Positions 1 through 4,996 of a DNA stretch of 5,903 nt are shown here, one piece after another. Position 1 is the stretch's first letter, and the number at the start of each line of letters is the position of its first letter. The translations under genes were made by a program, and so were the position numbers. The notes beneath the pieces are model-generated. The model was not told the origin of the DNA. It saw nothing but the letters and a program-made list of their open reading frames with translations, and did no database searches. Location of the stretch: the NCBI GenBank assembly GCA_028686565.1, contig JAQUBU010000151.1:1-5903 (forward strand), read 5' to 3'. The DNA comes from Syntrophomonadaceae bacterium. GTDB taxonomy: Bacteria; Bacillota; Syntrophomonadia; Syntrophomonadales; Syntrophomonadaceae.

Positions 1-1388
1 GTTTGCAGACCCAGCTGGATACCGTTCTTCAAGAAGTTCTGCAGGAATTGGCGAAATACGGCATCTTAAATTTAGAATTGGAAGAGATGCCATATCTGTT
101 GGAGAGATTGCGGATACGCCAGGCAAGCTGGATAGATAAACAAGATGCGAAGCTAAAGCTCGAACAAGCACTTGCCCTGCTGCAAACCGAAATCGCCAAA
201 CAGGAAATTTTACTGGCAACGCGAAAAGAACAACTGCGGCGTGACTTGGAAAGCTTTACTGAGCAAGAAAACCACGCGGAAAAGCTGCGGGATTCCCGCG
301 GTGAGCTTTATGGCAGCCAAAATGCTACAGCCGCAGAAGAAAAGCTGGACAAAGAACTAAGGGCGGCTGAGGCGGTTCTGGAAAATGCACGAAAAGATTT
401 GGAACTGGCGCAGCGCAAACAAGAGCAACTAAATGAATGGGAAAAGACGCTCGGCAAGGTCACCCAGGATCGTGCCCTGGAACTAAAAGAAACCGAAGCG
501 GATTTTAAAGAGCGTTTGCGCAAGTTGGAATTTAAACATGAAAACGATTATATGCTGGCTATATTATCAGCCGCAGAACAACAAGTTCTGGCCCAAGAGG
601 CGGAAGAATTGCGAGACCGAAAGAAGGAACTGCAAACCCGCTTGTTTGATCGCAAGGCACAACATAGTTTGGAAAAAGAAAAAAAGCTCACCGATCAGCC
701 GCGCAAAGCTCTCGAAGAAAAGGGGCGGTTAGTTGAGCAAGATCTAAAAATTACCCAGGATGCTATCGGAGTTGACAAGCATATACTGCAAAGCAGTTCG
801 GAAAACCGTGCTCAACTGCAGGAGCAGGTTCAAAAAATCGAGATTCAAAAGGATGAATTACGGCGTTGGGAAATGCTGCATAATCTAATTGGTTCGGCAG
901 ATGGCAAAAAGTTCCGTAACTTCGCTCAGGGACTAACTTTCGATATTATGATTGCACACGCCAACCGTCAACTGCAAAAGATGAGTGACAGATATCTTTT
1001 GCAGCGTCATTCCCGGCAAGCTCTGGAGCTGAATGTAATTGATAATTATCAGGCGGGAGAGATTCGTTCCACAGCTAACCTTTCCGGGGGTGAAAGCTTT
1101 CTGGTCAGTCTGTCTCTGGCTTTGGGGCTATCCCAAATGGTGAGCCGCAAGGTTAGTGTGGATGCATTGTTTTTAGATGAAGGTTTTGGAGCCCTGGACG
1201 AAGATGCCCTCGATATAGCCTTGGATACTCTGGCCGGACTACAGCGGGATGGAAAGTTAATCGGAGTAATATCTCATGTTCCCGCACTCAAAGAGCGAAT
1301 AGCGACCCAGATACAAGTAATAAGCAAATCAGGTGGCCGAAGTATTTTGCAAGGACCAGGCTGCAGCCAATTGCGAAGTATTAAATGA
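1..1388 (+). CDS. sbcC: Exonuclease subunit SbcC, C-terminal part (5'-truncated by window edge)
   Basis: SbcC is the Rad50-like ATPase of the SbcCD nuclease, which opens hairpins and processes double-strand ends in the cytoplasm, normally with SbcD encoded just upstream. The reading frame is open from the first base, so the gene begins outside the window; about 461 residues are visible against roughly 1000 in the family. Numbering from the codon at position 3, residues 1 to about 290 are heptad-rich, charged Glu/Lys/Leu coiled coil. Next comes the C-terminal ATPase lobe: ABC signature LSGGES at 360-365, Walker B ALFLDEG at 388-394, D-loop GALD at 396-399, and the switch histidine in ISHVPAL (H425). 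The N-terminal Walker A lobe and the CxxC zinc hook are upstream. Only the far C-terminus contains a cysteine, so no hook was missed here. The stop is TGA at 1386-1388, and no convincing terminator follows. Identity is very secure. Confidence 0.95.
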   Translation, partial: LQTQLDTVLQEVLQELAKYGILNLELEEMPYLLERLRIRQASWIDKQDAKLKLEQALALLQTEIAKQEILLATRKEQLRRDLESFTEQENHAEKLRDSRGELYGSQNATAAEEKLDKELRAAEAVLENARKDLELAQRKQEQLNEWEKTLGKVTQDRALELKETEADFKERLRKLEFKHENDYMLAILSAAEQQVLAQEAEELRDRKKELQTRLFDRKAQHSLEKEKKLTDQPRKALEEKGRLVEQDLKITQDAIGVDKHILQSSSENRAQLQEQVQKIEIQKDELRRWEMLHNLIGSADGKKFRNFAQGLTFDIMIAHANRQLQKMSDRYLLQRHSRQALELNVIDNYQAGEIRSTANLSGGESFLVSLSLALGLSQMVSRKVSVDALFLDEGFGALDEDALDIALDTLAGLQRDGKLIGVISHVPALKERIATQIQVISKSGGRSILQGPGCSQLRSIK

Positions 1389-1446
1389 TCTTGCTTTGGT
1401 ATGCTTTAATGTGGCTGAGAATAAAGATGAAAAGGATAGCAAGGAT

Positions 1447-1475
1447 TAGACAATATTATACTAATTATATATAAT
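1447..1475 (+). promoter_or_regulatory. Sigma-A-type promoter of the riboswitch/TrmO-FmdE/modD operon
   Basis: A -35 box TAGACA (1447-1452, five of six matches to TTGACA) is followed by a 17-nt spacer and a perfect -10 box TATAAT (1470-1475). The predicted start of transcription is near 1482. That would give a leader of about 240 nt before the first gene, containing the whole riboswitch-like structure and terminator described below. This is the best plus-strand promoter seen in the intergenic region. Its position before the aptamer supports it, but no start-site data exist here. Confidence 0.6.
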
Positions 1476-1480
1476 TAGTA
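1459..1480. promoter_or_regulatory. Perfect 22-nt palindrome over the -10 box (possible operator)
   Basis: The two 11-nt halves (TACTAATTATA and TATAATTAGTA) are exact reverse complements without a spacer, and they span the TATAAT box. A dimeric repressor bound here would block RNA polymerase, so the site could be an operator giving a second control layer above the riboswitch. The sequence is almost entirely A/T, so chance symmetry is more likely than it would be for a mixed sequence. No regulator gene for it is in view. Confidence 0.35.
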
Positions 1481-1516
1481 GTGCTGTAGTTCCAGAAAGC
1501 TAATTTAATAAAAAAT

Positions 1517-1683
1517 ATCATGTATCGCCAATTCCTTTTACCTAAGTTTTTATTGATATGGTAATTGGAACGATAGGGTATAGTTGGAAACGATTGTGCC
1601 TCCTGTGTTTGGAAAGGGGATGATCAGAGCAGCTTTATAATGTTGATTATTTTCCATATCCTCCTTTCCAGGGAGGTTTTTTT
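1517..1683 (+). promoter_or_regulatory. Moco/Tuco-type (molybdenum or tungsten cofactor) riboswitch with transcription-termination platform
   Basis: The core is TCCTGTGTTTGGAAAGG at 1601-1617. It is preceded directly by a 10-bp hairpin (1577-1586 with 1591-1600, ending GCC) capped by a GAAA tetraloop (1587-1590). Hairpin-GCC followed by UCCYGU...UGGAAAGG is the arrangement I recall for Moco-RNA leaders such as E. coli moaA. A second stem lies upstream: 1523-1533 pairs with 1563-1575 (6+5 bp, AA bulge). A closing helix is uncertain; ATCAT 1517-1521 with ATGAT 1620-1624 is one candidate. The switch logic can be read: GGAAAGG 1611-1617 can pair exactly with CCTTTCC 1663-1669, extended by GGAT 1618-1621 with ATCC 1658-1661. 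This antiterminator excludes both the aptamer core and the terminator. Ligand binding would therefore free the terminator, making an OFF switch. The downstream Mo-linked modD and FmdE-like domain support the class. Moco versus Tuco cannot be settled by eye. Confidence 0.7.
1660..1683 (+). terminator. Intrinsic terminator of the riboswitch expression platform
   Basis: CCTCC (1660-1664) pairs with GGAGG (1672-1676) around a 7-nt loop and is followed by seven T (1677-1683). It sits about 40 nt before the first start codon of the operon and after the aptamer core, so it can only act as a leader attenuator. Its 5' arm is the same segment that would be used by the alternative antiterminator pairing with 1611-1621. 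The stem is short but all G-C. Confidence 0.65.
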
Positions 1684-1715
1684 ATTTATTGAAAAGCAGC
1701 TTAAAATTAAAATGT

Positions 1716-1732
1716 GAGGAGAGATGTTTGTG
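1716..1732 (+). promoter_or_regulatory. RBS that favours the GTG start at 1730
   Basis: GAGGAG at 1716-1721 is the only Shine-Dalgarno-like sequence here. It lies only 2 nt from the ATG at 1724 but 8 nt from the in-frame GTG at 1730, which is a normal spacing. GTG 1730 is therefore the more likely start. The ATG would add just two residues. Confidence 0.55.
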
Positions 1733-2539
1733 AGTGATAGTGTAAACCTTAAGCCAATAGGGATTGTGCATAATACCTTTATAGATCCGGACAAGGTAAA
1801 AATTTTTGTGGAAAACTCAACGATTGAGGTATTCCCCGAATATACCGATGCTATGGAAAGAATGACCGAACATTCACATATATGGGTTCTTGGGTGGTTC
1901 CATAAGGCAGACCGCAATGTTCTCAAGGTGACTCCCAGGATTAATAAAAGCTTGCCCGAATACGGGACGTTCGGCTTGCGCGCATTCAGCCGCCCGAATC
2001 CGATCGGGCTTACAGTTGTTAAACTGATAGAAGTTCACGACAATATCATAACGGTATCTGGTCTTGACTTCATTGACGGCACTCCTGTATTGGACATCAA
2101 ACCCTACTATGAAAATGATATTGTTTTCTCGCCCCTCACACCCTATATACGGCCAACAGAAACTAAAATGATTGAAAATATTATGATGGTGCAGGCCAGG
2201 AATCATCATCGGGAAGAGTGCAATGATATGCTTTTGGCAGTAAAAATGGCGGTCTTGGCTGAAAAAGAGTTGGGCAAGCTCAGTGCTGAAGATATTAAGA
2301 TTACAGTTCGAGGATCTTCTTGTCTGGGTGACACCATGCAGGGAATTACTAAAGCAAGAATAGCCAAACCGTGCCGCTTTTTCTTTGAAGAAAAAGCAGA
2401 CCAGGCAGTTACGATATGGCAAAGAGGGAATCAAGTGATTACCATCAGGCTAAAAGATAATGCCAGCATTCAAAACATAAAGCAGTTAGCAGGTGAAGAA
2501 ATTCTTGACATTGATATTGTAAACAGGGAAAAAGAATAG
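1730..2539 (+). CDS. TrmO/TsaA-family methyltransferase domain fused to FmdE-like domain
   Basis: The 269-residue product has two parts. Residues 6 to about 140 are a TrmO/TsaA beta-barrel, the family that uses S-adenosylmethionine to N6-methylate t6A37 in tRNA-Thr. Visible motifs are KPIGIVHN near the start, RPNPIGLT at 88-95 and DGTPVLDIKPY at 116-126. Residues about 145-240 resemble the FmdE family (formylmethanofuran dehydrogenase subunit E-like, metal-linked). They show an HHREEC motif (H159, H160, C164) where FmdE has HGHxC, then C198-x-x-D201-x-x-Q204 and C215, and finally a beta-rich tail. One FmdE histidine appears replaced by glutamate, so metal binding may be altered. The gene follows the Moco/Tuco-like leader directly and precedes modD by 11 nt, implying one operon with a Mo/W role. 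TrmO proper lacks this second domain, so tRNA methylation is not assured. The family calls are confident; the real substrate is unknown. Confidence 0.92.
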   Translation: MSDSVNLKPIGIVHNTFIDPDKVKIFVENSTIEVFPEYTDAMERMTEHSHIWVLGWFHKADRNVLKVTPRINKSLPEYGTFGLRAFSRPNPIGLTVVKLIEVHDNIITVSGLDFIDGTPVLDIKPYYENDIVFSPLTPYIRPTETKMIENIMMVQARNHHREECNDMLLAVKMAVLAEKELGKLSAEDIKITVRGSSCLGDTMQGITKARIAKPCRFFFEEKADQAVTIWQRGNQVITIRLKDNASIQNIKQLAGEEILDIDIVNREKE

Positions 2540-2550
2540 GGGGTAGTGGA

Positions 2551-3399
2551 ATGGTTTATATTGCGGAAGAAACGATTGACAGGTTTATAAAAGAAGACAT
2601 CCCCTATATTGATCTGACATCAATTATTCTGGAGATTGCAGGAATTAAGGGGAAGATGGAATTTGTATGCCGGGAAGAAGCCGTTATCTGCGGAACCGAA
2701 GAAGTATTGAGGATATTCAATAAATTTAACATTATACCTGTACGATATGTGTCATCGGGGACGAAGGTCAATCCAGGAACATGTATTATGGAAGCCGAAG
2801 GAAACGCGGAGAATCTTCATATGGCATGGAAACCAGCAATGAATATTTTGGAGTATACCTCTGGGATAGCCAGCAGAACCAGGAGATTGGTGGATAAAGC
2901 CAAGGCCGTGAATCCGAAAATCGAAATTAACACAACCCGCAAGATTTTTCCCGGAACCAAGGAAATGAGTATAAAAGCGGTTTTAGCTGGAGGGGGTATG
3001 CCTCACCGGCTGGGTTTGTCTGAGACGGTGCTGATTTTTAAGCAGCATTTAAATTTCATTGGTGGATTTGAAGGGCTCAATACAAAGCTAAACGATTTAA
3101 AGGCCAGAGCCTGTGAAAAGAAATTTATTGTTGAGGTTGAAAACCAGGATGAGGCAGTAAAAGTGTGCAGAGCCGGAGCCGACGGCATTCAGCTTGACAA
3201 GGTATCACCTGATGACTTGCAAAAGATCGTTCCGATTATTAAGTCGATAGACAGCAAAATTCTCATATTGGCGGCTGGCGGGATAAACGAAAGCAATGTT
3301 GAAGCCTATGCCCAAACCGGAGTTGATGCCCTGGTAACCACTTCCGTATACTTTGGCAAGCCGGTTGACATAGGAACCAGAATTATTCAGCTGATATAA
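2551..3399 (+). CDS. modD: ModD, molybdenum-operon quinolinate phosphoribosyltransferase homologue
   Basis: This 282-residue protein belongs to the nicotinate-nucleotide pyrophosphorylase (NadC) fold and is closest to ModD, a family found in molybdate transport (mod) operons whose reaction is not firmly established. Diagnostic segments are TTRK at 128-131 with FPGTKE just after, AGGGMPHRLGLSETVLIF from 146, and a histidine in FKQHLNF (H166) where NadC has KDNH. The C-terminal barrel carries GIQLDKVSPDDL, the glycine-rich AAGGIN phosphate loop and VTTSVYFGKPVDIG. MPHRLGLSE and the changed KDNH region separate it from true NadC, and no nadA or nadB is adjacent. The start ATG follows a GGGGG-type RBS (2540-2544) by 6 nt, and the gap to the preceding gene is 11 nt, so the two are probably co-transcribed and under the same riboswitch. 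No mod, tup or wtp transporter genes are in the window, which is unusual for modD. A NadC-like activity cannot be excluded but is less likely. Confidence 0.92.
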   Translation: MVYIAEETIDRFIKEDIPYIDLTSIILEIAGIKGKMEFVCREEAVICGTEEVLRIFNKFNIIPVRYVSSGTKVNPGTCIMEAEGNAENLHMAWKPAMNILEYTSGIASRTRRLVDKAKAVNPKIEINTTRKIFPGTKEMSIKAVLAGGGMPHRLGLSETVLIFKQHLNFIGGFEGLNTKLNDLKARACEKKFIVEVENQDEAVKVCRAGADGIQLDKVSPDDLQKIVPIIKSIDSKILILAAGGINESNVEAYAQTGVDALVTTSVYFGKPVDIGTRIIQLI

Positions 3400-3560
3400 C
3401 GAGGCGAAAAGATGTCCCAGAGCTTCTTTAAGCGGTCACGTCCTATTAACAAAAATAGGCGGCTGCTTATAATGAGGCGTTGCCTCGTTGCAGCAGTATG
3501 TTGATACTACTGCGTAGTTTCTTCTGGTGCTTAAATTCCCCGCTTTGTTGCAGGTGCAAA
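3400..3560. other. Hairpin-rich intergenic stretch with degenerate direct repeat and a doubtful 30-codon ORF
   Basis: Several potential hairpins follow modD: CCTAT/ATAGG (3442-3446 with 3455-3459), GAGGC/GCCTC (3474-3478 with 3482-3486), and a 10-bp stem with one mismatch (3490-3499 with 3504-3513, loop GTTG). AACGAGGC at 3398-3405 is also the reverse complement of GCCTCGTT at 3482-3489. A 30-nt segment at 3506-3535 matches 3567-3596 at 24 of 30 positions, so the final terminator hairpin region looks partly duplicated. An ORF at 3412-3504 (+) starts with ATG 7 nt after GAGG and would encode 30 basic residues; it could be a small peptide, a gene remnant or chance. I recognise no RNA family here. 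Confidence 0.35.
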
Positions 3561-3586
3561 AAAGAAACTGCTCTGCAGTTTCTTTT
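3560..3586. terminator. Bidirectional intrinsic terminator between modD and the HD-domain gene
   Basis: A perfect 12-bp stem (3560-3571 with 3575-3586, triloop TCT) is built on GAAACTGC/GCAGTTTC and flanked by an A run on the left and T run on the right. On the plus strand it would stop modD transcripts with a short U tract. On the minus strand the transcript ends the stem in TTTCTTTTTTG, a better U tract, just after the stop codon of the convergent gene. Its position between converging genes fits a shared terminator. Confidence 0.75.
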
Positions 3587-3604
3587 GATGCTTAAAAAAG
3601 ATTA

Positions 3605-4123
3605 CTAGGCAGAGCGGAGATATTTTACCGCAAGCCTGCCATAGGATTTCCCGTAAGCAAATAATTCCTTTACAGCCCAGTATTTATCAACCAGGCATAC
3701 CAGGAGTGATTCCTTGTAGCTGGGGGGGCGCCAGGTTAAAGGAAACATGTGTTTAATTATAATATCCTTTTCCAGATTACTCAGCGCAGCCACGTTTGAA
3801 GCATTGACCAGCGCAATTTTCGGATGCACAAACCCATGTCTGCCATCCCTTTCAGTATCGGTCCGCCAATCATATAAAAACAAATCATGAAGCATTCCTC
3901 CCCGGGCTGCCGACCGGTGATCCCAACCCAAAGTCTTGCAAATCCGATAACTGGTATACGATACATTCAGACTATGATAAAAACAGTTGGTGCTTTTATG
4001 ATGCGTGAACTGCTTCATTTCATGAACCATCGGGTGCAATAGCAAATCATTTATGCATTCTTGGTAATCTGTATAATTATCATCAAAATAAATTGTGTCC
4101 TGGGCAATATGATTATATGTCAT
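3605..4123 (-). CDS. HD-domain metal-dependent hydrolase
   Basis: The 172-residue protein has the metal-ligand pattern of the HD superfamily: H50 in CFYHSLNVS, the H79-D80 doublet in GGMLHDLFLYD, further histidines in RHGFVHP (H96 and H100) and IIKHMF (H125), and the closing aspartate D146 in LVDKYWA. HD proteins are mostly divalent-metal phosphohydrolases acting on nucleotides or phosphodiesters. The substrate of this small stand-alone member cannot be read from sequence. There is no signal peptide, membrane segment or extra domain, so it is probably cytoplasmic. The start ATG (4123-4121) is preceded by AAAGGGG with about 7 nt spacing. It is transcribed alone, converges on modD, shares the terminator at 3560-3586, and has a candidate promoter at 4147-4175. 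Nothing links it to the Mo/W operon. The domain call is firm; the biochemical role is open. Confidence 0.88.
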   Translation of the reverse strand: MTYNHIAQDTIYFDDNYTDYQECINDLLLHPMVHEMKQFTHHKSTNCFYHSLNVSYTSYRICKTLGWDHRSAARGGMLHDLFLYDWRTDTERDGRHGFVHPKIALVNASNVAALSNLEKDIIIKHMFPLTWRPPSYKESLLVCLVDKYWAVKELFAYGKSYGRLAVKYLRSA

Positions 4124-4146
4124 TTGTTTACCCCTTTAGGTTATTT

Positions 4147-4175
4147 AGTGTAGGATAGAAATCAAATTTAGACAA
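4147..4175 (-). promoter_or_regulatory. Candidate sigma-A promoter for the HD-domain gene
   Basis: Read on the minus strand, TTGTCT (4175-4170) and TACACT (4152-4147) are separated by 17 nt, each matching consensus at four of six bases. The -10 box lies 23 nt upstream of the ATG at 4123, leaving room for a short leader containing the AAAGGGG ribosome binding site. This is the best candidate seen, but modest. Confidence 0.33.
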
Positions 4176-4253
4176 TCCGGACAACTTACCTAAATATTTT
4201 ACTATAAGCAGAGCAAGTAAACTACTATATGCTGTTAACAATGTTATGACTTA

Positions 4254-4328
4254 ATGGCAATAGTCGATTGGAAGCGGGAAGTCAATGAGATTGCAGATAT
4301 GCGGGACAATAAAGCTAGTACTCTGTAA
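4254..4328 (+). pseudogene. Coding-like remnant running into the palindromic element
   Basis: A 24-codon frame (ATG 4254, TAA 4326-4328) reads like real protein, containing VDWKREVNEIADMRDNK with ordinary codon use, but it has no ribosome binding site. Its last codons fall inside the left end of the palindromic element at 4311-4483. One reading is that the element inserted into or next to a gene and only a fragment survives. The frame upstream is closed by TAA at 4236-4238. I cannot identify the parent family, and chance remains possible at this length. Confidence 0.2.
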
Positions 4329-4483
4329 AATCTAAAACTTTAATTCCCACCGGCCAAATTTTCGCAGGGCTTCGTTGTCGTCAATCGCAATACGTCCAGT
4401 ATTACTCACTCCTCCGCCTCCCCCTGCGAAAATTTTTCTCGGAGGATATAATAAACTTTTAGACTTTACAAAGTACTAGTTTT
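4311..4483. repeat. About 170-bp imperfect palindrome, MITE-like intergenic element
   Basis: The left arm from CTAGTACT (4315-4322) to GCAGGG (4364-4369) is matched in reverse complement by the right arm from CCCTGC (4422-4427) to AGTACTAG (4472-4479). Outer parts correspond as CTAGTACTCTGTAAAATC versus CTAGTACTTTGTAAAGTC. The inner 14 bp, AAATTTTCGCAGGG (4356-4369) and its complement (4422-4435), are exact. Between the arms are 52 unpaired nt (4370-4421). The middle of each arm is diverged. Long matching terminal inverted repeats, small size and no transposase suggest a miniature inverted-repeat transposable element or another dispersed palindromic repeat; a large RNA hairpin is the alternative. 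No clear target-site duplication is visible. A 25-codon minus-strand ORF lies inside. Confidence 0.55.
4332..4409 (-). CDS. Possible 25-residue small protein inside the palindromic element
   Basis: On the minus strand GTG (4409-4407) opens a 25-codon frame ending in TAG (4334-4332). A strong Shine-Dalgarno GGAGG (4421-4417) stands 7 nt before it, which is optimal spacing. The peptide has mixed, protein-like composition, with IAIDDNEALRKF in the middle and GRWELKF at the end. There is no signal peptide, membrane segment or cysteine. Its 3' half is the left arm of the palindrome. The frame also stays open upstream of GTG through a glycine run, so it might be the tail of a longer former ORF. It matches nothing I recognise and could be a coincidental ORF in a repeat. 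Confidence 0.3.
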   Translation of the reverse strand: MSNTGRIAIDDNEALRKFGRWELKF

Positions 4484-4514
4484 GATTTTAATTGTATGAT
4501 ATACCAAGAGGGAA

Positions 4515-4531
4515 AGAGGGTCAGAATTATG
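4515..4531 (+). promoter_or_regulatory. RBS that favours the ATG at 4529
   Basis: AGAGGG (4515-4520) lies 8 nt before ATG 4529. The alternative in-frame ATG at 4496 has only A/T-rich sequence and no Shine-Dalgarno before it, and its extra 11 residues (charged, not part of the hotdog fold) are dispensable. Confidence 0.55.
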
Positions 4532-4966
4532 ATTAATCATTATAGGGGACTGGAAAGGATGTATTTGCTGGCTCCTTATAACCAGCAGCTTTATGATCAG
4601 ACTACCATAAGCGTTTCTGAAGGACAGGCGGTAATTACTACCCTTGTAAATAAACGGCATTTTCATGGTGCTGGCAGCATGCACGGCTCTTGTTATTTCC
4701 GAATGCTTGATGATGCGGCTTTTTTTGCCGTAAATTCATTAGTCAGTGATTACATGGTTTATACTGCATCGTTTGAACTTAAGCTAACCCGGCCGGTAAG
4801 CGGCGGGATTATAAAATCTGTCGGCAAAATTAAGCATTGTTCCGAAAAAATGTATATTGCCGAAGCTATTCTATATGATGAACAGGAGCGGGTATGTGCT
4901 CTGGGTACTGGCAAATTTATGAAGAGTAATATCCTGGTCAATGAAATACCAGGCTATTTAAAATGA
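4529..4966 (+). CDS. PaaI-like hotdog-fold acyl-CoA thioesterase
   Basis: The 145-residue protein fits the small hotdog thioesterases of the PaaI/4HBT group, which hydrolyse acyl- or aryl-CoA thioesters in the cytoplasm, usually as dimers or tetramers. The HGS segment (H52-G53-S54) stands at the HGG position. It is followed by the long helix FRMLDDAAFFAVNS containing D61-D62, the probable acidic catalytic position. After that come the strands YTASFELKLTRPVSGG and the terminal ALGTGKFM, typical of the family. Substrate cannot be inferred. The RBS supports starting at 4529 rather than 4496. The gene begins 45 nt after the palindromic element and ends 30 nt before the ParA-like gene on the same strand, so co-transcription is likely, although the functional link is unclear. 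No convincing promoter was found between the element and the gene. Confidence 0.88.
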   Translation: MINHYRGLERMYLLAPYNQQLYDQTTISVSEGQAVITTLVNKRHFHGAGSMHGSCYFRMLDDAAFFAVNSLVSDYMVYTASFELKLTRPVSGGIIKSVGKIKHCSEKMYIAEAILYDEQERVCALGTGKFMKSNILVNEIPGYLK

Positions 4967-4996
4967 TGTAGTGATGAATACTCAGGGGGGCGAATA

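Noticed and set aside
1389..1445. Inverted repeat CTTGCT/AGCAAG after the sbcC stop as a terminator
   Set aside because: The loop is over 40 nt and no T run follows; it overlaps the approach to the next promoter and is probably chance.
1624..1926. Minus-strand open frame of 100 codons across the riboswitch terminator and the TrmO-FmdE start
   Set aside because: It overlaps well-supported plus-strand regulatory and coding features, and the peptide has no recognisable domain.
1874..2434. Minus-strand open frame of 186 codons opposite the TrmO-FmdE gene
   Set aside because: It lies wholly antisense to a gene with clear family motifs, has no recognisable domain and has an unnatural Cys/Phe/His-rich composition.
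2551..3399. Calling this gene nadC (quinolinate phosphoribosyltransferase of NAD synthesis)
   Set aside because: ModD-type MPHRLGLSE and the replaced KDNH segment, together with no nadA/nadB and a Mo/W-type leader, favour ModD.
4311..4483. CRISPR or tRNA-like structure in the palindromic region
   Set aside because: There are only two inverted arms, with no repeated direct units and spacers, and no cloverleaf or CCA-end pattern.
4933..4953. CCTGGT/ACCAGG hairpin at the end of the thioesterase gene as a terminator
   Set aside because: The six-bp stem lies inside the coding sequence and is followed by mixed sequence rather than a T run; the ParA-like gene begins shortly after on the same strand.
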